A DNA stretch of 64,000 bases. Source: Marchantia polymorpha subsp. ruderalis. Its lineage: Eukaryota; Streptophyta; Marchantiopsida; Marchantiales; Marchantiaceae. The notes below the pieces were generated by a model, which saw only the letters and a program-made list of their open reading frames with translations, was not told where the DNA came from and made no database searches. The translations under genes and the position numbers were made by a program. The stretch covers positions 8,720,001 through 8,784,000 of the forward strand of contig AP031354.1 in NCBI GenBank assembly GCA_037833965.1, given 5' to 3'. Below are positions 47,801-61,019 of this stretch, in pieces; the first letter of the stretch is position 1; every line of letters begins with the position of its first letter.

Positions 47801-50800
47801 ACATTTCTATCAAAATTACAATGATTGGATAACAAACTTGACATCTACACAGATATTGATACCCTTTTAAGTCCGATATAAATATGATCAAACTCTGTTT
47901 ATTACCATCGTTATTATAATCTACTTTTTTAATTGCTTCTTTTTATTCGAAGACAGCCTAAACGCTTATAAAAAAACATTTAATCTTACAAAAGATCACC
48001 AGAAAAATTGAACTTTGTGTTAAATCTGGTGGTTTATTTCTCATCCATCATTTATGCGTATAAATTTTTATTTGAAATTTATGTGATCATGTTAAAAATG
48101 TAAATGTAAACACATGTAAACACATATTTAAAAAAATATTAAATTTATTGATAAATAATTCTTAAAATTGCCAAAAATTATTTTGGATAGAAGAAGTTTG
48201 CAATTTCATTTATCATACATATTTTGAAAAATAGAAAATTAAGAATGTAAAAATATAAATAAAAATAGTAACATATTTCAAATAATTATAATTTTTTTAC
48301 TTTATAATAAATGAATATCAAGTTTTTTGAATTCAAAAAACTTACATTGGAGTTTTTTTTTCATGAAAATTCTTATTAACTGAAAATACACTAACAATAA
48401 ATTTAGAACTGCTTCCCACATTCAAAATGTAGTCATGTAAGTTTCAAATTTTACGATCACAACAGAAATCAATGTAATTAAATAAAATTGTTCAACTATT
48501 ATTTTCAAAATCAGTGAATTTGAATATAAAAAAATTAATTAAATTTCACCTTTGATCTCTATTTTAAATTTAAAGCATTGCACTAGAGTGATGTTTTTTG
48601 ACAGACCTTCAAACTCATCACAAAAGAGTAAAGTAAACAAGTAAGGGATTCGGGGTGACAGGTTGCAGCTTCCAGAAATATAGGGTGAAAATCCTGCGTT
48701 AACAACAGACCTTCGTATAGAGAATCCTGGATGATCACACGTCATGTAGCGTCATATGTCACGGGAATAAATTAATCCAAGGAAACAGAAAGTCAACTTC
48801 AGTCTAACGGAGTATTTGTGGCAACCAGTTTGCAACATCATTCCTATCATGATTCCTCCTCCTTTCCAGAAGTGAATATGGTCAGTCCAGCTGGCAAACA
48901 TTCATGTGAGTCATGAGTTTTATAGAAGGTATAAATTCTTAGACTTGAACAATGAGACTAGATTTTTTCATTTATATATTTTTCTCATTCAAGCTTCGAA
49001 TATTCAACTTACCTTATCAGCATCAGAGATCGTTTCTTGATGGGACATTTCTGCAGTAAGGTATACACACGAGTACTAGGGCTACTTCGGAACAGTTCGT
49101 ACATGTTTGTATCATACTTATTATGGTATTCACATTCTTTCACATCCATAAGTTGTCTTGTAGGCAGTTCAACCTGGGACTCTTATTTACTCATTCAAGA
49201 ATCAAAGTGAAATGAAGAGTAAGAAATCTAACACAACACAAAACAGAGAAATATATATGATGTGGTTGGACATCACTCTAGGAGTCTCCCTTGTAGATAA
49301 CAGTTATCCTGCTTGAAGAATCCCAATGAACTCATAATGATATTTTTGCGTCGTTTCCCGTCTGCCATTTGCCCCCTTCTAATGTTCTACTCCTGTCATT
49401 TTTTTGAGTGATAACATCTGATTTACCAATAGAAGACTGGCGTAGTGATGATGAAAGAATTTGCCAGACCGGTCATGACAGAATGAAATTCCGAATCATT
49501 AGATTGGAATCAAAATACCAAAAGATTATTCATGTGCATCCCACTAATAGATATTTCAGCGATCAGGTTCCGTATTCTGAAGAAGGAGCTCTCTTTGCCT
49601 GTCCTATCTTGAAAAAACTTTTTCTGATATACGCACAGTGTACACTTCTGTCTTTTTTCTGAGAGATCAAGCAACAACTGGTGATCTTGCCTCCAAATCC
49701 TGATCCAATCTAAAGATACATATGGCTACAATTTCTCAACATCGAGGTCTGAACTGCGTATGCGTGGTCCCATACAGTCCTTCCGAAGACAACACACAAG
49801 CCAATCATCACTTATGAGGTAATGTCGAGTAACAAAAAAGGAAAGTGTAGCAAAGCAAAGTGCTGGAATCATGAAAATTTGTTAATTGGTGAACAAAATG
49901 ATATAAGAAAAAGGATTGGAATACCCATCAAGGATGAAATCAAATGGTTTACATGCAAAGTCCCAACGTGAAATATGGTAACTTGGTAAGTCAAAGGGAA
50001 ATTATCTGAGTTCATATCATATTCTTTAAACCAACACCATATGATGCCTACGTTTCACATGGATACACGTGGGCACGTGATTCTAATCTCCATTCCACAT
50101 GCACCTCAATATGATTTCATTCGCTTCTGATTACATGCAGATAAACAACTGTGGGCCGATAAATTAAACAACTCGGAAGGTCGTGAAAATACTAAAATCG
50201 GTAAACAACAGTATGAACTTCATTGGCTACCAGGATCCCCTGCATATAATTCCTTGCTTGTACCGGTTGCATAGCAAGTACTGTAATCCCAAGTGCAGTA
50301 GTTTCCACTCAAACAGTATTAAGTTCCATGAAACCGTACACTGTCTAATATAGGTCGATCTATGTTGGGTTCAAAACATATATCGAAAGCAGCAATTATT
50401 CTTCTCGTATCTTGCAATATCTAACGGATGTTCTAAAAAATTTGGTTCAATTTTCTTGTATATATATATATATATATGAAAACCTACACTGTCTAATCAA
50501 TTAGAAACTAGAGTTTTATTTTATAAGATACATTAAACCAGATAAAAACATAATAATTTTGACATTGATGTTATTCAAAAAAAATGTCAATGAAATTTAT
50601 TTTCTGACAATATTTACTTTTCCAAAAGTACATTTTCCCTCGAAGATGAATAAAATGGAGGAACATTGTAATGTGGAACTCATTTTTTATTTTTTTAATG
50701 AAATGGAAATACCAAATCAATAGAATAATCAATTTTTTTTATTTTATTTTAAAAACTGAAATATAAAAGAAAGAAAGTTGATTTTAATTTTTAAAAGTCT

Positions 50801-52240
50801 GAGTCTAAAGTTACCTCTGTAGCACATGTTGGTGTCCATGCTTAAAGTTATTCGTAGACTCAAAGCACATAGTGATTTCACATCTCTCATTATGTGTTAT
50901 GTGCTTAAGAAAGTTAGATTAAATGAGATGTATCATGCATAGCTAAGAAAACATCTGGTAAATATTTGGATATGCAAACAGGAGGAAGACCACCGACAGG
51001 ATAGGGAAAAGTGTTAAAGGGATAAATCCCCTCCATCGCTAAAAGATCTGAGAAAGCATTTTGCGTTGAGAGAAAGGAGGTTAGCGCCTTACGTGGTGTT
51101 GAATTATCAAAGCTTTTGCAGATGACGTTAAATTCCAGAAAAAGTTGAATCCAAGAAAGAAAAGGTTCGAAGATGTACAATATCTTACATAATTGAAATC
51201 TCTTCTATATATAAACCTTTGGTCTCATCTCTGTATGACTCTTTGGCTTCTTCGTATACTTTTGGCTGTACAGTAATACTTTGGTAATCTTGAAAGGCAT
51301 ATAAGATGTGTTATTCATAGACATGAAGACAGTGTGTGGAATCTTGTCTTGGAGTAAACACACGCTATGGAAATAAATAAGTGGAGCTTGTGATGTGGAC
51401 GAGTGTCCATACTTTGATCAAAGCATGAAGATTCACAGTCAATATAGAAAGAGCAAGATAATTTCCAGCTCTGATTTGTTCCGTATTTATCATAGAACAT
51501 CCTAATATGTGGATGTATCTCTTCGGAAAAGAATTATCTCTTTATGTTGAAAATATATCTCTTTGCAATTTGCAGTCTGAGTTCCGTGTGTATACGTTGG
51601 TTGAAATTAACATTGTCTTTTAATTATTCTTCAAGTCAGATTCAGCCATACAGCATGTCCTGGGATACTTCATCTCTCTCAATTTCAATAATCGAATTGT
51701 TTTCGAATAAAGAAACTCCTGCGACGCATATGGCTCCAAATACCCTTGGGCTAATCATTTAAGCATCGAAGCACGCAGCCTTTCTTCTCCTCCAAGAAGT
51801 GCCACCAAGAAGAATGTAATGATCTTTAGGTGATGCAGCAGGTGAAAGGAGATAAGCTGACCGCCCCAAAAGCAAACCTTTAAAGCTATGACATATCAGA
51901 CAGAAAGCAGAAGGTGATAGAAAATTTAAGTGGATAAGACAGGATTTAAGACTCGTGGCAGAAATCCTATGATGAAGACTTAATGGGGATGCTCAAGCTA
52001 CTCTACACCATTGAAAGATACGGTTTTTTAAATTTCATGAACACGTATTTCCTTGTCTTATTAGATCTGGATACCTTATACGGTTCAAGAAACGCGTGTA
52101 TCAAAGTGGGCATATTCAATAGTTAGTTGCCATTATTCAGATGCCTTCTAAACTTAGCAAAACTGCCGAGGCAATGCTCCTGACGCATCCAAAGGTTCTC
52201 CGCTATGTGGTATCAAAGCTGCGCAATTTCAGCGATGGGA
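44831..52240. other. Gene-poor, mostly AT-rich DNA
   Basis: 44.8-47.1 kb is of mixed composition with frames of 60-105 codons on both strands, none recognisable. 47.1-48.6 kb is extremely AT-rich. A pure TA microsatellite lies near 50460-50478. Frames at 49408-49662 (plus) and 50914-51180 (minus) have no known domain. I see no gene I can support. Confidence 0.5.
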
Positions 52241-52248
52241 CTGTTCTG

Positions 52249-52495
52249 GAGAAATTTGATTGATGGGACCCTTGGAAAATCAAACCTCTTGAAGCGACCC
52301 AATAGGTTTCAATTTACCCTATGGGACCCATTCGACGGCCACCTTCAGCCATGTTCTAATAACCTACTGATTTGCTATATAGAGTGGGAGGGAATATAGA
52401 GCATATTCGAATGGGATTCTATCAGTTAAAATGAAACCTATTGGGCCACATCAAGAATTTTGAGTTTCCCCGGGGTCACATCAAGCAAATTTCTC
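52249..52495. mobile_element. Foldback MITE with about 100-bp arms
   Basis: The left arm starts GAGAAATTTGATTGATG at 52249. The reverse complement of the right end (52495 inward) starts GAGAAATTTGCTTGATG. Both arms continue through a shared CCCAATAGGTTTCA block to a shared CCCATTCGA block, with roughly one mismatch in five. The arms nearly meet, leaving a small loop. There is no open frame. Flanking target duplications were not clear. Confidence 0.85.
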
Positions 52496-52499
52496 AACT

Positions 52500-55400
52500 T
52501 ATCTGCCCATTATGTTTTATTTTTTGTCTCTTTTGTCCGTTCCAAGCAAGAATATATGATTTTCTACATGCGCATGTAGCCTAACTTCTTCATTAGCCCA
52601 TCAATACATCTGTTGTCATTGTGTTCAGAAATTATATTTCATGTGTAAAGTCCTCACAAAGGTAGAATCGTACATTCAAAAAACCAAAATTGCAAATTGT
52701 GTATTGGCTTATAAAAAATAAACATTATGCAAGGAAAAATCATAAAGAAACAAGTTTTGAAATCCCTTTGAATTTCATCTCCGACTGTTTCTTGAAATTG
52801 TTTTAGAGATATTGTAAATGTTAGTCCATACACATGTCGATAAAGAACATACAATTAATTCGAGATTATGTTTTCATGTCTCATATTAAACATGTCACTA
52901 AATGACGTTTACTCCATTTCTATAAAATATAAAGAGTGAACTCCAAAGAAGAAAGAAGCTTGCTTCTTTCTTTTCTCCGGCTTTATTCGCATCGCGAATG
53001 AAGGTTGAAAAAGAAAGTTTTAGATGATGTTTTTACCTGAACTATACTTTTATCGTGAATTCAAAGGAATAAGTATAATTTTTTATGAAATTTTACATTA
53101 AAAAAATGTAGGAAAAAATAACCCTCTTTTTTGTTCTTTACTATATAATCCACTATAAATCAATTAAATTTTTTCATTGAAATTTAGAACATATATGAAT
53201 ATAAAAAACAATAATTGATTATCGTCTCAAACTTGAGTTATTTTTTTTAAGTTGTAAATTATGTTGGTTTTTTATCATTGCATCTATTTGTTTGAATATT
53301 AGAAATAATCAACATCTTTTAAAGATTATTTTTTCAATGTCTTATACCAAGATCACATGAATTTATACGATTTTGAGTAATCTCAAAAGAACATTTAGCA
53401 TTCAATTTAAATCTGGATTTCAAGAAAAAGAAATATTAAATAAATTATTATTTTTAAATTATATATTCATAGAAAAATATTTCAAAAAATATGTTATTAA
53501 ATTTTGATAAATATATAGCTATCGTAATTTAAACATATAGGTTGTAAAACTGTAAATAAAATAAATTTCTTCAATATAATGATGTGAGATGTACTCTAAC
53601 TCATCATAAGCAACTTAGATAGCATCTCTATATAATTAAGTAATATTGTGTCATAATTTTCTAAAATTTTCTAATTTTCTAAAAGGTTAATTTCGTTAAA
53701 TTATTATAAAATTTTTACTCTTTATTATTTTAAAAAAATACGGAAATTTCTGTGTATGTAATAATATTCTAATTTCATTATAAGATTTGATGTGTAAATA
53801 GTGATTAAAATTTTATAATCAAGAATTCTGATCGTTACATATTTATAAAGATCGATTTATGTTAAAAAAGTCACATACCTTTACGTCTCTTTCAAAATTA
53901 TTTTTATGTGAAGTTTTGATGTCTACAATAATTCTAGAGGTGAATACACTTCATCTGTTTCATGTTTTTGAGTATATAATTATTTGATATGAGTATTACA
54001 TGCTGTGTTTATTCTCTTGTCCTCTTACATCTCACATGTTTCTTCCATATGGTGGATTCTCACCAATAATCTCTTATAAGGACAGCAATGGTCAAAGTTC
54101 CAATTGATTATATTTTCACATTGAGTGAACGTTGTAGGAACAAGATTTTCAATAAACCTCATCAATTTCAATGAGATAAAGTCATGTTATAACATAGGAC
54201 TAGGTTTCAACTACACCATGATAGAAAAGTAATTCTGATATCATCTAAAAATCTGAAGCATGGAGTTCAAATAATGTACAAACAACAAGATTACCGGAAT
54301 AATCCGTCATTCCAGACACACTCCAGAATGATGTCTTTTGTCATGGAGGTTGCATCCGATGCACTTTCAACTGATTGCATCGACTGAGCCCAAAGCACAG
54401 ATGCTCGTGCACATGTGATGTGGATATGGTGTTGTCGTCCTGCACTGTTTGTTTGGAGTGTCGGACGCTCTGCTACTCTTTTGTCTTGCGGTGCAATCGG
54501 TATTGGAGATGATTCGAAGGTTCCTCGTTTCTAGCCCAAGTATCAGGACGAACACGTGATTGCAAAGACTGGAGTCTTCTTGGGCTCCGCACTCCCACGT
54601 CCATGACATCGTATGGAAATCAATCCTTCTCATAGCAGAACAGTTTGAGCGTAACACCTATAATCTGCTTTTTCCACTTTCCAGCAGTATAGAGCAGGGT
54701 GGGAAAAACCCGAATTTTATCTGAAGTCACAAATTGTTCGGTTCAAAAAACCATTGAAAGGGCAGTGTCTCACTGCTCTTTCATGTTAACTCCAACAAAA
54801 TTTAGTATCTCAGGTTCCGAAGAAAAACCTATGCATATACATATTTATGGATTTTTAGAAGAACATTTTTAAACCTGATCATGTCCTAGCTTGAACAAGG
54901 CAGCTAATAATGGAGATGAATGTCAATCTCCATGGAAGCGGAACGTAGCTTCTTGACTGTCTACTCTAAATACAAACAGTTCTGAAGAGCGCTCCGAACA
55001 TAAAACTCGTGTGAATCCCCAATGCAACCCCTTTCAATAGTCTGATACAATTGATTAAAACCATTGTTGAAATCAGGTTTTAAAATTAACCCAATATTAT
55101 TTTCGATAAAATTCGATGAAATCGTATGGAAATCAATCTGAAGTCACCAATAATTTCGGTTTTTCAATGGTTATTTAGAAAAACCTTTTTAGACCTAATT
55201 GCAAAAAACCTGATGGTGCCAGCCCTGGTATAGAGGCCTCTTGCTGCTTAATGCAGAGGAGTGGTCAAGGTTTTGGGACGTATACCGAAATCCAAGTAAA
55301 AAACCTGAAACAAATAGGTGATCGTAAGTTTCTGAAAGTAAAGTGCTATAAACCCTAAAGTTTATGTAGGAAGTTAACCTATCTAGAGGGCACCATTTGG

Positions 55401-56230
55401 TTGTCATCATACTGCTTCTGCATGTTTTGTATTTAAGTCGATGTGACTATCAAATCTGGGTTTTCACAACTCCCAACTCTTGTCTTGCCAATCCAAAATG
55501 CTGACGTTTTTTTCCAATGGGCCTACTGCAACCAGTACGAAAGCGAAAGGTGAAGGACTTCAGATTGGTCCAACCCTTAAAACAACAAATTGATAAGACT
55601 CTTCCTCGACAGTGACACAAGACATGGGAGCAAGAACATGATACACTCTTTCGAGCCAACCGTTATGCTGGGCAGAGGTCATAAATGTGGGTTGACGAGA
55701 TCTGTTGACAAGATTCGAGCATGTGGCGTGCAACTCAAAAGTTAAAGAACGAGAACAGATCGTCATAATGTCACATGAACAATGTGCTCGCAACTTGCAC
55801 AACAAAGGTCGCGTCAACTTTGTTGACTTTCACAGTACAGCTACTACCGCAGTCGACGGTCATGCATGGCAGTTATGCGTCAACCTCAACGATTTCTGAT
55901 CTGTTCCTGTCACCGAGGTCTCTGCCCAATCTCGCTTTCATCTTTTCCCTGTACAGAGCCAGCGACGAGACGCTTATGGGAATAGTGACTTTTACAGATG
56001 TTTGGACACGAATTTTATTTCGATAAATGTAAATTCATAAATGCGATACAATTTTTTTAAAATTCAGATTTACTCCTGTTCCTCTAGAGCTCACTGGTGG
56101 AGCAACTTTAGTCAATGGCTCTCAGTGTCGGGTATGCAGAGCTATCTGTAATAATAAGACTTTTGGCTAGCCTATAATGCCATACACAGCTATGAGCCCC
56201 GACATGTCCACTACAGAGTGCTTGAGAGCG
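52500..56230. other. AT-rich intergenic DNA, no supported gene
   Basis: 52.9-54.2 kb is very AT-rich. More GC-balanced patches at 54.3-54.65 kb and 55.4-56.0 kb carry frames of 60-96 codons on both strands without recognisable domains. The minus-strand frame 54367-54657 has several Cys and His but no known motif spacing. Confidence 0.5.
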
Positions 56231-56234
56231 CATA

Positions 56235-56590
56235 TATTAGCCCAGGCCTCATAAGGCCAGGGAATTCTCATAACTAACGAAATTAATTTAAAATGTGGAT
56301 TTTACCAATGTTAATTTTGGTAATTTTGGGATTTGTCAATAAATAGAGTTGATACGCATGGTATTACTCGATGCTAATTAACTTTCTCACCTGTGAGTAT
56401 CGGAAAGTATTATGAGAGAGTGATTTCTGTACAAAGACGAAGAATACGTAGAATAATACTACTTGTGGCAAAGGGAACTTTGTGATCATGATCTCTTGAT
56501 TTATGGATGACGCAAAATTTAATTTTGGTTAATTATGGGATTTTGTTAACAAATCCCATAATTTAGGAGGCATGTATTAGCCTCAAGGTA
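56235..56590 (+). mobile_element. MITE family member, copy 1
   Basis: The element runs from TTAGCCCAGGCCTCATAAGG near 56240 to AATTTAGGAGG near 56570. It is about three-quarters identical, along its whole length, to the reverse complement of copy 2 at 56799-57157. Its outermost bases are diverged, so the exact ends and target duplication are uncertain. An internal palindrome lies near 56535-56560 (GGGATTTTGTTAACAAATCCC-like). There is no coding capacity. Confidence 0.8.
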
Positions 56591-56798
56591 AAACTCTCTT
56601 CAACTTGTTCTGTGAGTTATATTAGACAATGTATTTCAAAATTCCTAATAGCATCACTAGCTAACTACTCCAAGAAAAAGAGAATCAAATGCAGTAGTAA
56701 TGCAAAGATGATCCCTCTCTAGTCATGTTATCTGAAAAAAACTGACATAGATATTTATGATGCAACGGGAAACATACAAATATGTCTTCTTGTGATGC

Positions 56799-57157
56799 AC
56801 ATGGGGCCTAGCCCAGGCCTCCTAAATTCTGGGATTTGTTAAAAAAATCCCATGATTAATCAAAATTAAATCTTGCGTCATCCATAAATAAGAAGGTCAT
56901 GACTATACTTTTGCCTTTGCCGCAAATAAGATTACTATACGTATTATTTGTCTTCGTACAGAAATCAGTCTCTCGTAAATCTCCGAAACTCACACCTGAA
57001 AAAATGAATTAGTGTCGAGTAATAGCATACGTATGGATTCTCTTTATTGCCAAATCCCAAAATTATCAAAAGTAACACGAGTAGAATCCATAATTTCAGT
57101 TAATCTCGTTAGATATGAGAATTCCCGGGCCTTATGAGGCCTGGCCTAGCCCCATGT
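56799..57157 (-). mobile_element. MITE family member, copy 2, opposite orientation
   Basis: The ends are ACATGGGGCCTAGCCCAGGC on the left and, reverse-complemented, ACATGGGGCTAGGCCAGGCC on the right. These form imperfect terminal inverted repeats of about 25 bp. The interior matches copy 1 in reverse, so the two together form a long inverted repeat with a loop of about 210 bp. The superfamily is not certain, because the terminal palindromic CATG blurs the target duplication. Confidence 0.82.
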
Positions 57158-57159
57158 TA

Positions 57160-60100
57160 CCGAACTCTGATCTTCCTAGTGCTGGATGGGTTTGCCATCT
57201 ATTTGCTACATTTCTTAGCTCCCCAATTCATTTGTTCAATTCAGGGTTGATTTTACTTTCCAACAACCCTTCACGGTGAACACACAGCATGCGCTTTTAC
57301 AGCATGCCGGCACAATTCTGGTCATTGAAAATGGGCAGTCCAGTTGTTTACACTCGGAACACTCTCTGCAGTACACTCCGGCATGCACAGGGTCGAATCA
57401 TAACTGATTTTCGGATCGAATGTACAGTGAGTGATATGGACGTGATTCTTTGCTGGTCCACAGCTTCCACTGAAGAAGAAAAAGTGTGGAGAATGCACAC
57501 TATAGCGTCATTCGCGAGAAAGCGGGATGGCTTTTACCTGCAGATTATGCTTCTAGAAGAATATTATTCGAATAAAGGCAAGAAAATGTTTGTACAGTTC
57601 TGTCAACCCACATGAGCAGCATGATGCAGAATATATGCTCAGATTGGGCGACAAACCATAACAAGCCAGAAGTGTCGAATAGACTTCAGGAAATCCCTTC
57701 CACAATCCTAGCACAAGCCCTACGACTGGCAAACTTATGAAAGAGAGTTTGATAATCCTTTCGTGGATTGACCTACTCGATTGCTGGGAGTTCACCTTCG
57801 ATTAAGCTTATGGGCTGCAAGGTTGATCACCTGAACCTGATGCCTTGAGAAAGAAAAGTACAGAAGATTCTGTACTTTTCCCTTCGGTAACTATGCAAAC
57901 TTTGGTAGTGTTGAATGTGCTTTTAAGGAGCAGAAAGGACCTCAACAGAAATAAAGCGACAGCAAATTTCGAATGGAGATGTGGAGTGGAAGCTTCACTT
58001 CTTCCTGCGATTGGGTCTTCTATGTATTTCCCGTTGTGGTGAGATGAGTAGCCGCTATTTGTCATCTTTTCGGATGCCTCAGCTTTCTCACTTTCCCATC
58101 ATCATTCACTGGGTGTGTCCTTGCTACTGTTATCAGAGGATTTAAACAGACATGTCGCACTACACTTGTACCATCTTTCATTCCTCGAGACGTACAGATA
58201 GATCCAAACAACTGGATCCCATCATTGCACGTTGCTTGAGACTGCTCAATTGTTCCTTTCGAGAAAGGTGACCTCAAAGGCGACTAGAAATCGACTGCTT
58301 CTTCAAATCGCTCATAGTGAGGTCAGCTATTTATATTAAATCACCTGCAGGTAGGGTAGATGGAAATTTGCATCGAAAGCCACTTTGTTTACCGACTTCA
58401 TGGCTGTGTCAACAAAGTCAGCGTTTTGCTGATCACTGCATTTACCTTTATCCAACCATATGTCACCTATTACTCAAAAACTTATACTCTGATATTAATT
58501 GTCGTGAAGGGAGAGGGGTAAACACGAGCAGAACTGCATGCGAAGAGCTATTTTTGTGCATGTTGATTCCAGCGATACCATTCTTTTACTATCCTTTTTC
58601 TTAGTCGATATCACTGTACAGATATATTCATGCCTACCAGTAGATGTGAGTCTTTACAAGCTGGAAAATCCCGGTGACATACTAGCATTGCTTCCATTCA
58701 CTGACTTTACAGAGCGCATCAGTTCCAGTTGACACAGGCAAGTACTTTACGTGGCAGATTATGGATATCATTCAGAAATAAACTTTGGTGCCTTTCAAGC
58801 TATTACGACCAATTCTTCTCCCACACGGAATGTCCTCGTGCAGATTCGTTCCTAAAAACCGCTCTAATCTCTACACGTAGTAGTGTCCATGTGAATAAAA
58901 CTAAAGTAAAACCTGAAGGCTAGATATCTCGTGTATGTAACACTAGCTTGAGGTGAGAATGAAACTTTGACTGAAATAAAGTACACCATAGATAAGATAA
59001 AGTGAAATCTCTATCACATAGTATTCCATCAAGAACATGTAAAAAATAACAAATCTTTACAACTTTAGAATGGAATAATTTGTTGTTTTCTTTTCTTGGA
59101 TGGACGGTGAGTGAAAGTCGCTTTATGTTAAGTGTAGAATGAAGAACTTATCATTCGAAACGAATGACTTATTGTGAAGTGAAATGTAACACCTTGAGGG
59201 TGGACTCTCTGGTTACACTTACGTAAGTTTTGGATTCATCGAATGTTTCAAAAAGTGCAATGGAAGTAGTGATGTGGACAGTCAGCTCCCTTTCTCTGAA
59301 CCCTTTGTATGCGAAAGTGGACCTGGCAATTGCTTTACGGAGATTATTAACCAGGGTCAGCCATGTCGACAGTTTACTGTCAGAAAGTTGTGTGCACTGG
59401 CGTAGAGAACATTGGCTGAGTTGTAGTAAGCTAAAACCTGCGATTCACACTGAGCCAGTGAGTGAATTTTCCCCGTGAGTTGCACCAGCACTTGCAAGCA
59501 TCACGGGGTAGCAACGAACTGCCCTCACAGACAGTATACACGATAGGAATCGTGCACTGGCGGGCCTGGTTACCCATGTCTTGGAATCGGTTGACATCAT
59601 GGTCGGTCATACATTATTGAGCTTCTGTCATTTACGAGCATTGTTCTATGCATGTGAGTCTTTGTGGGAAATTGGGAATGAGAAGTTAGTTGTCGATGTC
59701 ACACTGTACGTCTCAGTAACTCCCACATGAACCTACAGTACTGTACTTCATTTGCACAAAGATGCCCGGATTGTCCCCAGGTTGACTTATCATCAGAGTG
59801 TACAACTTGTACTGCTAATCAAGTACATCTCATTGAGATGTACTTGAGATCTCAGTACGAACATGATGATGGCAAAATTTCCATAGATACATCCGCCACG
59901 TTCTTCATTAGCCTGATGGTTGTGAGACCATCCGAGTAACAATCACTGTGTTGTAGTATTGCAGAACGGTTGACAAGGAGAGAGAAGCACGAAGCCTGAG
60001 GATCAGGCTTCCTGGATCAGACTCTGTAGTTTCGATTATTTTATGATGACTGCAGTCTAAGGTGGGGCTTCGTGACCAGTGGAAACACGAATATTGCACA

Positions 60101-60660
60101 GCATGTAGGCACCATTTATCGTGCAAAATTCCAGTTCCTTAAACATGGAGTCTAGAAATAAGGAAGTGAAGGTCAAGGAGAATAATGAAAGAGGCTTTTG
60201 GCATGTTGAAAGCTCGTTGAAAGTTTCGATTTTAGTTATTTTTTTAACCATATTGTGGGATGCAAGATTTCTAAATGATTCTGGCATTTTACAAAATTCT
60301 TGTCATAAAATACAGAGTACAGGGACTTCATTGAAATGATGTAGAAGCACCATAACTGAAAATAGAATATTTGACTCGGTATAAGAAGCCATCCATGAAA
60401 CTGGAGAAACTCTGGTTGTATATTTGAGAGGGGTTACTGTACCTCGGAAAAAGCAATAAACCCCAGTACAAATTTGAAAAATGTGACAAGTGTACAATTT
60501 GCTGGAGTATTTCAAGCCAGTCACAACCTTCCAAAGGATCGAGTATTCCATCCTTCTGCCACACATTTCTTACTTCCTCCTGTGACATAACACAGCTCTC
60601 CCGACCGACCATCTGCTCGAAACAAAGGTTGAAGTTTCAGTCTTCGAGGAGACGAAGAAA
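57160..60660. other. Intergenic DNA, no supported gene
   Basis: A 108-codon plus-strand frame lies at 57289-57615 and other frames of 60-95 codons occur on both strands; none has a known domain or convincing splice partners. Perfect short palindromes lie at 57853-57880 and 59820-59846. Confidence 0.5.
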
Positions 60661-60684
60661 CGGAGACCACAGTTGACCGCGAAC

Positions 60685-60897
60685 ATGGTCAAGTCACGAA
60701 ACGCCGGCGAGAAAAGCGCCGTCGGGTGGCGGCTTCTCCCGTCGCTTTACGGCGGCAAGGGAATCATGATCTCCGGTCGGCAACGGTCTCGCGGTCACCA
60801 TCCCCTCGAGTGTGACATCCGTGACCGGATCCTCTGGTCGCTCGAGGCCTCTTATCTGCTGTTGGGTGGAATTTCCAAGCTCAGTCATGACGATTGA
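60685..60897 (+). CDS. Unidentified GC-rich open frame (possible exon)
   Basis: An ATG at 60685 opens a frame of about 70 codons (MVKSRNAGEKSAVGW...) inside a sharply bounded GC-rich island at about 60650-60890. Most third codon positions are G or C, unlike neighbouring frames, which gives some support for coding. However, the minus strand is also open here, with an ATG at 60893 starting MTELGNSTQQQ. The strand is therefore unsure. I do not recognise either product. It could be a first exon, a decayed gene, or simply a GC-rich island. Confidence 0.25.
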   Translation: MVKSRNAGEKSAVGWRLLPSLYGGKGIMISGRQRSRGHHPLECDIRDRILWSLEASYLLLGGISKLSHDD

Positions 60898-61019
60898 GAT
60901 CCTGATGACCGTATACAAGAATATTCTGTCTAGATGCGGAACGGAGAGCAAGTTGGCTCGAGCCGTATCTCTGATTTTCGTGCCATACATTTTCCGGCAT
61001 CCCAGTTGCATTTGGTAAA

